DNA from: Styela clava
Lineage: Eukaryota; Chordata; Ascidiacea; Stolidobranchia; Styelidae
Reading direction: 5' to 3'
Length of the DNA stretch: 64,000 nucleotides
NCBI RefSeq assembly: GCF_964204865.1
Contig: NC_135258.1
Location: 14,871,001 to 14,935,000, forward strand
The notes under the pieces are model-generated. The model had not been told where the DNA came from. It made no database searches and was given only the letters and a program-made list of their open reading frames with translations. Shown here in pieces: positions 11,863 to 24,400 of the stretch; position 1 is the stretch's first letter; every line of letters starts with the position of its first letter. The position numbers and the translations under genes were made by a program.

Positions 11863-14203
11863 ATGGATATGTCACAAAAAAGTACAATGCATGTTCATGC
11901 TCCAAATTCGTCTAATGCGTACCCAACGGCTCAGGTGGTTACCCCCATTGTACGCGAAATATCATATCAACAATCTCGACTGGTCTACGCAGAAAGAAAC
12001 AAAAAGACGTTCTTGCTTTTGGCGGTGAGAGGCTTTATTATATGAGTTAATTCATTAGTGATACTTCGTCTGTGACAAATAAGAACCAAATGAAGTTTGA
12101 ATTATAATTCAATTTAGATTAGAAATGAATCATGAAGTGCCAGATTCATATTTATATATACAGTACAAATATTTGAGAAACAAGAATTGAACCAACCAAA
12201 TTAGACTAGGATATTGTCGGTAACTAAATACCGTATTGCAAAATTTCTGCTTGACTGAGAATGTGATTAGAAGAAATAGTTGGAGCTCAGTAGCATGTAG
12301 GTGTACTGCAAATACAATTGAATTTAGACTAACTTTAGCGACATAACATGAGTTATACGAAATATAAGCTATTAGTATTAGGTTAGGAACTAACAATAGA
12401 TATTTTATGATCGTAAAGACAAAAAAACATGCTCTCAAGACTTCGGCAACATATTTCTTTCACAGTTTCTTTTGGATTCTGTATTGATATATATACATTC
12501 AGTATAATTATCCCTTCGCTAAGTACATTTTGTGATATATATACATGTTATATTTCACGTCTTTCAAAATACTTTTTCAGGAAGCGCAGCTTTTTCTTGG
12601 GTTGTCAGTGATCGGTATCGGTATTGCTAGCATAATGACGTCGAGTGAAATAGCGAAGTATGATGGTGGAAATGCAGACATAACTGGAGCAATGATTGCA
12701 ATCAGTGCAATAGGAGGAATTTTGGTAATTAAATGTTTATCAGCACTAGGCAAAAGAAGGAATACCTAAGTTCCGTCATGGGTAAGTTCAACTGTCACAG
12801 TACTGAACTTTAAATCCCAAGAAACTTTTTCGGTACATTGAACTTGTAATCTGTGTTGTAGTTAGTTGGACACGGAGTGGACCTATGGGTCGTTTTGATA
12901 TTATGTTGTTGTTGTTTTTGTTGGACACGAGATGAACCTATGGATAGTTTTGTTATTATGATGTTCTTGTTCTTCTTCCTATCGTTATGAAAAATTCGCT
13001 TTTCTCTTTTATTACTGGACTTTGAAATTTTCAGTGGTTGAGGATTGTATTTTTCGTTATAAAGCTATTACTTTTGTTTATTTCAAATATTTCTGTGAGC
13101 TATATGGGATTCGTTATTTGTGTGCTATGACGTCGTCGTAATTTGCGCACCTAGTGGCGGTTTGCGAACGCATAATAGCGGATCTCGTGTTTAGCGGACG
13201 TGGGAACGGTATGGTAACTGGGTGAGAGACTGTGGTACGCCATATGATCAAGCCGTCTTATCGGATTTCTTCTCTTCCGGGATAAATATGCAAGTCCTAT
13301 CCTATATTACCAGATCAGGTACCACAGTCTACCGTTCCCCATGCCAGGTATGGGATGAGTTAGCCAGTTATTTGTTTTCGGAAGCACCGACCAGCGGTTA
13401 CGTCAAGGTTGGAGTTTTCAAAATAAGCTATCTATCTATCACGCCGCCGACCAGAAATGACTCGGATGAGATGGTATTTTAATTCACGTTGAAACTGAAT
13501 CACGAAGAATGGATTATCGTCACAGGACTTGGAAAAGCTATGACAGGTGCGCGTTATCGGTACCCTGGGTAGTCGAGTTGTGTTAGATGAGTTGTCCGTT
13601 CAGTAGTAAGTTACAGTATATTATTTTCGGGAAATTGATGAATATATGTTTAGTTTTGCCCTCCGTGTCCACATATTTGAGCATAACTGTCTTGTTTATA
13701 TTACTATTCCTAAGAAACCGTGCGAGTTTATACCAATTGGTCATATTTCTTACTTGTTGTAGGTTGTAATATATCCCATATTCGGAATGATACAGTATTG
13801 CTGTACAACGAAATGCACGGTAAGTGATATATATATATATATATATATAAACGTGTGTGATAAGTACAACATAATAAATACTTAAAGCCGGGTCATCCTC
13901 CATTCGAGTATCCATATGTTCATAAACAATGTTAATTCAGATAGCCCGCATTAGTATTGTTACACTTTGTGTCCTTTATCTGTTTCACCTATTTTATATA
14001 AGAACAATGCAATGGCGGCGATATCATTCACATATTTTTTCAACACGTTCTTTACGAATATTCCAATATTTCCAACGTGCTTTACAAGTAAAATACTAGT
14101 TATATTTGAAGCTTGTGAATTTACGACATTGGGCTCGTTGCACAATCAAAAATCAGACAGATAAACTTGTTCAATTTCGCCAAATTCAGAACTGAGCCAT
14201 GAA

Positions 14204-14235
<32 letters not shown>

Positions 14236-14263
14236 ATCATGAATCACTGAGCATCAACAAATA

Positions 14264-14308
<45 letters not shown>

Positions 14309-15791
14309 TCTTTTGTAACAGATTATCACCAACATAGTCATGTCTGTATTTGGGATACTTGATACCTTCGGTGGTGCGGTGAGAGCGTTTTCTATCAGCC
14401 TAAGTTCTATGAACGTGAGTCATAATTTCTTACATACCGATTAACCTATACGCGGCCTTGCCTTTGTCGTGATAAATTCTTATCTTTGCAGGACCCAATG
14501 ATACCATTATTCTTGACCGTTACTTATTTATTACTTTTCCTTCTATTCATCTGTACTTGTGTGATGGGCTCAAAAGCTGTAGGATGCTGTACCTGTTGCG
14601 GAGATCAGGTATGTGTGTTGAAGCCTACATCTTTCAGATCAAAAACTAAATTTAGTTTATAATCAAGAATGGTATCTATGGATATATAGTGAATTACATG
14701 TTATACAGTATATTCGACTTTACAAAGGATCCAAATGAGAGAAGCCTATCGGGGTTGCGGATGAAGTTGCTGTATTTCTTTACAACTTGAGTAGAAGGCG
14801 TAATAACTTTTTGTAGCTATACTTATTAATCATTTTTTAATAGTCTTTATGGAGACTCGAAATCTTAATGCAATTTTTGATTCCTCCGCTGTACACTTCT
14901 CAACAATATTCGAGTCAGAAAATCCTCAGAAATTAATATGATTTCAAATATTGTAAGATTTAATATTTATATACAAATAAATCCAATGATTTAGAAAACA
15001 GAAATTTTAACGTTTTTTATTTTGAATACAGGAGGCCACACCACTCACTTTTGTTCCATCTGGTAGACAACCACCAACGAACATATCTGGTAAAGTGCCC
15101 CAGCATACTCTCGCGTAATTCGTAATCTAAATATATATATTATTGACACGGAGTGAACGTATGGTATATCGTTATGGTATTATGTTATTGTTGTGACCAA
15201 TTGCTTCGATATTTTCAATATTTCAAGATTGTTGTTGTCGCTAGAAGACTATTTTATTTATTTCAAAAAATTTTCTGTGGGATCTTGGGATTCGTTTTTT
15301 TGTGTTTGTAATGCTATCATCAAAACTGAAAATTTCACAACTTGTGGCGGATCCAAGATGGGCGATTCAGTCAAAGTCGGGAAGACTCATAACTGCGCAC
15401 CGGTGCTGTGAATGATCAGATACTTGATATTCGTGTCCATATATTTGAGCATTGCTGTCTTGTTAAATTAACCACTATTAAGCTGTGAACTTGGTAGTAT
15501 TATTGAGAAGATCAGCTTCCTCCGAATCGGGCTGTAGTGTTGTCAGCAATGTTGTTCTGCCAATAACATAAGAAGTTTTTGAAGTTGTTTTGACTTATGC
15601 AAGCTACAGATTAATTAGAGCCAGACAATTGTATATTTTCCCAATGATATAAAGAATATGTTTCTTTTTGGAATTTCTGTGATAAATAAGAATACTATTA
15701 CATCGTTACAGGTAATGAACATGTTCTGCAAGAGACAGGTTGCGCCTGGCAGCCTGAAGAATATGACAAAATGGTAGCATATGAGGGATGA
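11863..15791 (+). CDS. MS4A/CD20-like small four-helix membrane protein
   Basis: Exons: 11863-12024, 12581-12724, 13763-13819, 14322-14414, 14492-14608, 15032-15089, 15712-15791; phases match and give 236 aa. Helices: exon 2 has QLFLGLSVIGIGIASIM and then GAMIAISAIGGIL running into exon 3 (VVIYPIFGMIQYCC); exon 4 has TNIVMSVFGILDTFGGAV; exon 5 has PLFLTVTYLLLFLLFICTC followed by a Cys cluster. Both ends are cytosolic-type and hydrophilic. Four helices with a short N-terminus and a 'GL..IGIGI' first helix fit MS4A-like or another small tetraspan family; MS4A proteins are plasma-membrane four-span proteins. The coding frame is open upstream of 11863 to the acceptor at 11840, so an earlier exon (10758-10792, MTREQFLMMKN, also phase 2) may add the true N-terminus. 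If the last intron is retained, the protein ends at TAA 15116-15118. AATAAA overlaps the final stop at 15791-15796. Confidence 0.68.
12855..13705 (+). repeat. Dispersed '(GTT)n / cttgtggcggttc' repeat, copy 3 (longest)
   Basis: It lies in the second intron of the MS4A-like gene. The head (ggacacggagtggacctatg) is partly duplicated (ggacacgagatgaacctatg). The 'aattttcagtggttgaggatt' block, the 'gcgcacctagtggcggtttgc' block and the tail 'gtccacatatttgagcataa' follow in the same order as in the other copies. An 86-codon open frame inside (13222-13482) is part of the repeat and shows no recognisable domain. Confidence 0.65.
14206..14306. repeat. (CT)n and (TA)n microsatellites
   Basis: A run of CT dinucleotides at about 14207-14233 is followed by a long TA run at about 14267-14305, immediately upstream of exon 4 of the MS4A-like gene. 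A shorter TA run lies at about 13828-13849 in the preceding intron. Confidence 0.9.
15140..15478 (+). repeat. Dispersed '(GTT)n / cttgtggcggttc' repeat, copy 4
   Basis: It lies in the last intron of the MS4A-like gene. The head is tgacacggagtgaacgtatg, followed by the 'caagattgttgttgtcgcta' block, 'cttgtggcggatcc' and the tail 'gtccatatatttgagcattg'. Its position shows that the family inserts in introns in the sense orientation (also at 42890). Confidence 0.7.
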
Positions 15792-15799
15792 ATAAAGCA

Positions 15800-17490
15800 A
15801 AACAATTCATAAATTTCGTGTGCTTCGAATTGAATTTGCAACATTCAACTTTTGAACATTTTGTGAAGTATTTTCGTGACATGACCTATATACGTATATA
15901 GGTAATTCCCTGTGTGCTTTCAGAGTCCTTATATTTAGAGCTTAGTAATAATGCTTATGTGTTCCTGTATTTTTGTGTTCCCAGTAATTATCATTATGTT
16001 TTCATTAATTTGATTACACACTTCGTACACACAATTCGCAACCTTTTTACAGTGAGTGATGCGTTTGAGAATAAAAATTATCTATCTATCTGTTCGGCGT
16101 AAAGTACTATACAACAGATATCGGGAGAAGGTAACTTCAAGAGAATCATATTTCTTGATAATTTGTAAAATTGATTCCTATGAAATTTGTGATTGTCAAT
16201 TTCGTAATATTTATTACTTCTCGATCTCGATCGCTAAGTATTCTGTTTGTCTGTTACACACACGCGATATCTCACGAAAGCAAGGTTGAATCTGCTCCAA
16301 ATTTTGCATGTGCATTCATCATCCTATTGATTTTGAATGAATTATGTCGCATAATTAGCGAGTTGTTTATTAATTAGTGATGGGAAACGCGATGTCGCTA
16401 TTGAGTCAGAGCGAAGGATACACGCCGCTAGATCGATAAGTCGGCGGTCTCCGATCGCTATCTCGTTTTGTGTTTCACAATTTAAATCTTGAGTCTCTGT
16501 TGATAATGTCAATATAGACAACCAGATACGATTTATACAAAGCGAATAATTCAGAATACACCCACCATGAAATAGAACCTATTTAAAATTATGGTTGTAC
16601 TCAAAAAAAAACAAAAAAACATAATTAATAATTACAATTTAATTGCTGTGTCGATATATGTATACTGGTCAGATCCAGGTATATCACAAAGGTACCAGAC
16701 AAGAACAGGCAACAAATACCACCACGCGTCAATATAAAGTTCTCGGATGTTTTCCAATAAAACGAAACATTTTAATTGCAAAAATGCTAATTGCTATTGA
16801 ATAGTAAATACATCGTCATATTAACGAAATCCATTATAAATGTTCAATTTTATTGTTGATTCGACGAGAAGTACGGTGATTAATGTTGAAATAATATTAA
16901 TACTGCGAACTCAAGTCTCAAACGCTATATCAGTGGTGAGAGTAGTAAAACAGATGATACGTTTCCATACCTTCAGTAATTTTTTTGAGTAGGCTACATC
17001 AAGCTGGTCTATGTTTATCCACTTCAATCTTATTTTTACACCAAAAACATCATTAATCTTGTTAATCTCATTGGTCTATATTAAACATGTCTGCCTCGCG
17101 CTGGATGATTTCTTTGAACGATAACTCATATGTTTTTACTGACCATACTGACCAAGATAATATTCAGTCCGAATAGAGCCCTCTATTAAGGTTTTTGGGT
17201 CCAGTATTATTAAATCGTGCCTAAATAAAGAATATTATGTTTGCATTTGTATGTTTATCCCTGCGCCGACCATCTATCTGCCTCTATCTTTGTCGGTATA
17301 ATTTTTTGCGTTACTTTTTAGATTATTGCTGTAAATTCGAGCTTACGCAAAATTCAAATATTCTTATTTAATTTAAAATTAGATTTTCTAGTGATAGGAA
17401 ATATAGAGATGGAGTTGGAATGATAATGTGTATTGGGTTCTAATATGTTGTATTCAAAAATTCGTTCTACGTTTCCGCAGCAGAACATTA
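15800..17490. other. Intergenic stretch, nothing recognised
   Basis: AT-rich sequence between the MS4A-like gene and a hAT MITE. Open frames of 60-90 codons occur on both strands but lack splice context, start context and domain-like composition. No gene, RNA or clear repeat was recognised. Confidence 0.5.
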
Positions 17491-17498
17491 ATCTAGAG

Positions 17499-18129
17499 CA
17501 GGGGTCGGGAACCCATGGCTCGCGAGCCATATATGGCTCTTTTCGTGACGGCATATGGCTCCCAGAAGAATCTAATATTCTGAGGCTATGCTTACTATTG
17601 TTACGAGATTTCAAACTCTTTTATAGCTACATTTGGCAGAAAAATTGCCAATACGTTTGAAAAGGCGCGCCCAGCGCATGTCTATGTTATATAAGAGAAT
17701 TACCAGATAGGCATTGTGACAAAACTAGGGGATTCTGGAACATATTTTGTGACATCACAAAGCGATAGAGTCGCGGAGCAATAGAAAAAAGCTTTTTGCA
17801 CGTACTGGTTATACAATATTTGTCATATACAGATCGGACTAGTAAATCTAGTGTTTAAAATACTACGGAGATGCCTAAACGATGGAAGGGAGATGAGTAT
17901 CGTAGATTTCAACTTGTGCTGCATGTGAACAGCCGTTCAAGGCCCGCAGCGACAACATGCTGCATCAGAAGTCACATTAAATGTATATTGACATCATATA
18001 TGTGTTGACTTTTGAGTAAAAATTTCAGGCCTGATTAAGTCAAGAAATGCATTTATGGCTCGCACGGAAATGCAATTGAAAATATGTACTTTGTAGGGCT
18101 CTCTTAACCAAAAAGGTTCCCGACCCCTG
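17499..18129. mobile_element. Non-autonomous hAT element with perfect 8-bp target duplication
   Basis: TIRs CAGGGGTCGGGAACC and GGTTCCCGACCCCTG are exact inverses. The flanking 8-bp direct repeat atctagag occurs at 17491-17498 and 18130-18137, the hallmark length for hAT. Subterminal 'ggctcgcgagccatatatgg' and internal 'atggctcgcac' blocks are typical of these elements. No transposase is readable; a short stretch near 17872 (atgcctaaacgatggaaggg) may be a transposase relic. Confidence 0.9.
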
Positions 18130-18412
18130 ATCTAGAGTCTAGAATCTCTAAAGTTTAGAGAACGCTGTGAAATTTCTCATCAAAACCCCTGTACAAGCAT
18201 CTGATAATGTTTAAAAGCCTACTATTTTTGAAAATGCCGGAATTCCCACGCTCCGGTGTTGACTAACCAATTTATTACACCCTTGGTGGAATGATATGTA
18301 GGGATGTACAACTACCATGTACTACAACTTTACAATTAAGCATCATTCTACGAATCAGTTGATCACATAAATCGTTTTCTCAAAACGAACTAACTCTGAT
18401 TATTTGACTTTA

Positions 18413-21400
18413 TTATATATTGCAATGCCGTTTGCAGTGTGTCATACATGTATTATTTGCAATATCTATTAAGTTAGTCCAATGATTACAAGTTGAATAT
18501 ATATCATAATTTAGCAAGGAAGCTGAAAAAACGAACAGTCTCAACGTCAATGGTTTAAGGTTCAGTGCTGTAAATATTTGTATTTTCTTCAACCTGATTA
18601 TTCATTCCGTTTTTGATAGACTCTTCTAGGCTTCATACTGTGTAGCCATTATTTCTGTTAACAAATAAGCAAATTATTAATTAACACAGAGAGCAAACAG
18701 GAAGAAAGGGGTTCAATATTTGGTAAGAAGCAGAGGAAACGAGGAATTAAATTTTAGTTAAAAATTATTAACCGATTTCAATATTTCTGCTGAAAACAGA
18801 AATGACTTTGTACTTCAATAATTTATTCGGGAGCAACGAACTGCTGCTGTTAGTAGGAAATTAGTATCCGTTTCCACGTGGATAACGACAAAGAAAATTA
18901 GGTTATTCCGTCAGAAATGTATGACTTTCGGAATAAATCTCTTCTGGTTACAGAATAATATGACTTGAAGTAATACTGTATATTTTCAATTTATATTCCC
19001 GATGTTTCCCTTTGAAGAGTCTTTATAAAACCGACGGATCGTGTCATAATAATATCAAGGGTTTAATTATTTCAAATAATTTCCGTCGCTTAACGTCTCA
19101 CTCTATGATATGCGGTACCTTTTATACATACAGGGTGTCTCAAAAATAAGTATACACTTTACATTTTGATTTGCTTTTCAGGTACTCATCAAAGATTGTT
19201 CATTTCTTCAGAAAACATAGAATGTATGAGTAGTAAAATTTAAGTATTCTTTGCATTTTTCATCAACGTACAGAATGATAAGGAGATTAATCCAGGAAAT
19301 GAGGTGCAAAATTGCTGTTTGGCAAGAAGCATGTATACCATACCAGTAAGGTAAACTCAGCGCCTCTTTAACAGAGAATTTGGAATTAATTTGACTCTGA
19401 ATGTTTCTTCAGAGTGTCCGCTCCTCGGTCTTCTTGATCTTTGTGCATCAACTACAGATCCAGTTTTCATAAATTTACGATGAATTGCATAAATTGTTTG
19501 TCGTGTAGGAGCCGAATTAATTCCAAATTCTCTGTTAAAAATGCGCTGGGTTTGCCTTACTGGTTTTGCACCTCATTTCTTGAATTAATCTCTTTGTCAT
19601 TTCGTGGGTTGATGAAAAATGCAAATAATACTTAAAATTTTACTACTTATCCATACTATGTTTTCTGAAGAAATAAACGATCTTTTTTTATGAGTACCTG
19701 AAAAGCAAATCAAAATTAAAAGTGTATACTTACTTTTGAGACACCCTGTATATAGAAGTATTTCCCTCCAACAATCACAATTCAATCAAAAGCTATTTAC
19801 TTTTGCAACTGGTATTTCCAATTGGCGGATAGAAAGTCATTCTTCTAGTTGAGAACGGACGGAAGTAGTCCAATTTCTTCGATTTTGTCACACATGTGGA
19901 TGTCGATTGTCCCACTAATATGTAACCTTCGCTGCATGAAAGCGTGATGTCATCTCCTACGTAATAATTGTCTTTCATTGGCAAAACATTCAATCCTGGT
20001 TTCATTGCTGGAGAGTCGCATTTTGGTTTTTCTGTAAATAAAAATAGCAAAGTTGAACCAGACTGCTTGTTATATACCAGGGATGGCGAACCACAGGCCC
20101 ACCGTCTTATTTTGGTGACCCACCAAGTCACGAATTATTGCAAAGTAAAAACCAATATTTAAGGGATAAAAATGATAGGACCGGCCTAAATCAATATAAC
20201 AATAAACGGTTTCAGGGTTTAAGTGTACATATGCAATGCTGAAAACTGCACAACTTGAACCCAGGATTATAAAAACAATAAGATGCAGCAAGTTTTTCAT
20301 TGATGAAAAATTTTGGTAAACCTATAACCATATTCTTATATCTAATGATAACGCCTATTGTTTCGCGCACAATGCCAAAATTTGATCTTGACCAGTGGTT
20401 TCCAAACTAGGGTCCGCGGACCTTTTGGGGTCCGTGAAGCACTTTCGGAGCGTCCTCGAAACAAATCTGTAATATGGCTAATAGCTTGATAATACAAAAT
20501 TAAGTGTCATCGCTTTTTGCTGCTTCGCAATCACCGATGGAGACACTGAATATTTACTTTCTGTTTCAATCACGCTGTCCCATTGTGATGTCACAGAGCT
20601 GTTGGCCTGTAATATCACAGCGAGAGTTCATGCCACCACAGGTTTACTAACTGCTGACGCTGCCCCGCTGCACGTTTACCAAATATCGAAACAGACTGGA
20701 CGGAACACATGTCATTAGAGATGCGCTATATCGTGTTATTGCTGTTAATGGAAAACCACTTTCCGATGGTGAGTATATAAAAACAGCTTTTAGAAACTGC
20801 TCAGAGGCGCTATTCGAAGATTTCCCTAACAAGTCTGATATTCTTAAAAGAATTGACGAGCTACCTATTGCAAGAAATACAGTAAAGGAAAGAATCATTG
20901 CAATGAATGAAGATGTAACGGAACAGCTTTTGCTTGATTTGAAGCAAGCAAAAATGTTCTCAATTTGTTTAGATGAAAGCACCGACGTGACATCATCTTC
21001 TCGTTTAGCAGTTTTTGCAAGATTTTCATCAGGAAATGTAATGAAGGAAGAGCTCATTAAATTAATGACCTTGTCTGAAACAACAAAAGGCCAAGATGTA
21101 ATGACTGAATTGAAGAAAGAATTTTCTGTGTTAGGAATAGATATGGAAAATATTGTGTCGGTAACGACTGATGGAGCGCCAAGCATGATAGGAAAACATG
21201 TTGGATTTGTTCAACAACTAAAACAAGAGTTGAAGCGCGACTTCGTTGAATTTCACTGTCTTATACACCAGGAAGCCCTTTGTGCAAAAGCTTTTCAATC
21301 CCTTCAAAACGTTTTAATTGTTGTTACAAAAATAGTCAAATATATTGCAGCTCGTGCTTTCAACAAACGTATGTTTGCAGAGTTACTAAAATCACGCGAC

Positions 21401-24400
21401 AGTGAATATTCTGGATTACTAATGTGCAATAATGTAAGATGGTTAAGTTGTGGTAATGTGTTGCAGAGATTTGTCGTGTTATTGAAAGAGGTAAAAAGTT
21501 TCTCAGTTGAAAACAATGAAACATACCCAGAGTTGAGCGAAGCTACGTGGTTGAATGATTTACATTTCTTTGCGGATTTTACAAACCATTACAACACTTT
21601 GAACACTAAATTGCAAGGCTGTGGAAATACTGCGTTATTGATGTTTGGGCATGTTAAAGCATTTGAGAAAAAACTTGCTGTGTTTTCTGCAGACTTGAAA
21701 GAAGGTATTTTGAAATATTTCCCACAACTTCTTAGGTACTTCACCAACAACAACGTGAAACAAGAAGATTGGGAAAATGCGCACAAGAAATATTTTTGTG
21801 TCATAAATGAGGCTAAAAATGTTATTTCCGCGAGGTTTTGTTCAGTTTCGAGAACTAGATGCTACTTTGCAAATTCATTCTTTCCCCGCATTCAACTGGA
21901 TTCGACGATCTTAAATTAGCAAAATTCGAATGGCTTAATCTGGCCAATTCAGAAATGGAAATGATAGACTTCCAAGAAAGTGCGTTTGGAAAACGAAATT
22001 AATGGATCTAAATCGATGCCTTCAGAAATTTGAAATAAAAATAGAGCAGGAAGGTAGTGACTTCAACGCGATTGAGAACAGAGCAGAAAATATAATTCTC
22101 TTCCAAACTCGTTTGAAACCATGAAAAGATTTGCCGTAGCATTATTAACTCTTTTTGGTTCTTCATATTCATGTGAATCCTTGTTTTCGCATATGAATTT
22201 CATAAAATCAAAGACCAGAAATCGCCTCAGTCCCGATATAAGTGCTGCATGTGTGAAGTTGAAAACTGCATGTGTGAAGTTGAAAACTACGCAATACCAA
22301 CCAAGAATTATAAGACTTGCAGAAAAGATGCAACAGCAAGTTTCTCATTGAGGAAGACATTAATCAAATTTCGTTGACCCACCTTATTGATTTTCCCAAT
22401 AAAAAAATAATTTTTGACCCACTGAGTGAAAATGGTTCGCCATCCCTGTTATATACTATACTTGTTTATTTTGTGAGGTTTGGGGACACGATGTGATGGA
22501 TGGTCGAGTGGTGACAGCGCCGGGTTTTAACTATGTTGGCATTACAAGTTGATAATATCGGATTTAAAAACATATCCACCAGTCCACCACCTCATCCAAT
22601 GTGTAATAAATTGAATAGAAAATGTCGTAGTGTGTATATTCCGATACCCCCCTCCCCCCCCCCCCCCCCCCAAATGGCTTATTGAGTATCAGTGGGGCTT
22701 GCATCAAGCTTTGTTGAGAATGTGGAAACACCTCCTAAAAACTGTTCCACAACTTCACTACTAAATAAGCTTAGGACAGGCTGTTATAGATTTGAAAAAG
22801 ACTGGAAGCTTTTCGTTTAGTTACCTGATATATAACACCTGGTTAAGATGATAAAAATTGAGCTCAAGAAGTCAATATGTCAATGTGACTAGGTCTAAGA
22901 GACGAAAACGTCAATCATTAACCATTTTTTCAGAAATAATTTATTTAGTAAACTCTATTTTGTGAATGTGCATTTGCTTCAATATCGAGGCAATCATCAA
23001 CGCTTACTTCGTTTTCTCGTTAATGAGATCGTAGAAGAAGTAACGTTAGAATTTGTTGTTTTACAAATTTCTTACCAATGCATGCTTTCTTTGGTAGATG
23101 TGGGAAAAAGCATCCGGAAACGTCCCTTTGTCCATCACAATAAGCCGAACGCTCACATATCATGGTTTCTTCGGAAGACGATTTATAACCTTCGCTGCAT
23201 GATAGCATGATCATATCGCCTTCTATATAACTGCTCTTCAGAGGCGAGATAACCAATCCTTCACGTTGTGGTGGCATACAAACCGTTGGCTCTGCGTAAA
23301 AATGTGTTACTAATGAGAGAGTTACTTATTTTGAAAATCTTTTTTTTTGCATATGACTTTATTATCTTTTTTTTCATATAACGCTGTGGTTTTTATCGGC
23401 ATTATTAAGGTGAAATTATTAATTTTGACTCGTATACCAGTGAGTCGCATCAGTAAATAGTAAACGTTTTCATTTCTGAACTATAAAATTTTATTTACAT
23501 ACTTTGACATGCGTCGCGTCTGATTTCAGGATCAAATTCGCCATCTTGTCGTCGATTAAAAAAAGTTCCTGATCGTCTGCAAGTAGCCACAGGTGCGACT
23601 CTCATCTCGTACCCGTCTTCACATGTTAGAGTCACTTTTTCTCCAAATATATAATAGCTTTTGGCTGGCTTCACAGTCAGTCCTTCCACTCTTGGTGGAC
23701 TACAAGATGGGATTTCTATGCGTGAATATATAAAAATGATTGTTTATTTTGTATAATCAGTCTAATTGATCAATCAAGTTATTAACAAATACCGGCTTTA
23801 TGTTATATATAGCATATAATTAAAATTTTGAATACCATTTTTCCAGTCATTCAACGAATGCAGTGGTTCACCAGCAAGAACATCTTTATTGCACAATATC
23901 AAATCAAAAATGAAGGAATTATTAGACCATATATCAATATGTAACGTGTTTTAGAGCCTGGAAAAAACGATATACTTTCGCAAACTTTATTATCAATCTC
24001 TGGTGCAAATTCTCCTGGTCCTGCATCATCCTTTCGATTGTAACGGCGTCGTCCTCTGCCTTGTTTGCAGAGAGTTTTGTTAGATCTTTTCAACTCGTAT
24101 CCTTCTTCACAAGATACTTCAACCAACTCGCCAATATCATAAGCTTTCTTTCTTGGTGTCAGCACAACACCTCGTTGGTTAGGTGATTTGCAGCTTGGTT
24201 TTTCTACAGAACGTGAAGTATTTTAACTTTGAATCTATGTAGTTCGAGAGCAAAAAATCGACGTCCAAAATTTGTTATTAAAACATTATAAACATTAGTT
24301 GATAATGATCAAACAAAATTTTGTTCTTAAACTATAAAGTCGTGATGATTATTGGATTTCAACCAGGACCAAGCATTTGGATTAAAATATAAAGCCAACA

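Larger units (their letters stand above)
20078..22448 (+). mobile_element. Near full-length hAT DNA transposon
   Basis: TIRs CAGGGATGGCGAACC and GGTTCGCCATCCCTG are exact inverses. The target duplication ttatatac is intact at 20070-20077 and 22449-22456. Length 2371 bp. It inserted in the intron between CCP exons 9 and 10, in the orientation opposite to the host gene. The subterminal 'ttggtgacccacc' block on the left recurs as 'gttgacccacc' on the right. It encodes a damaged transposase, annotated separately. Confidence 0.92.
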
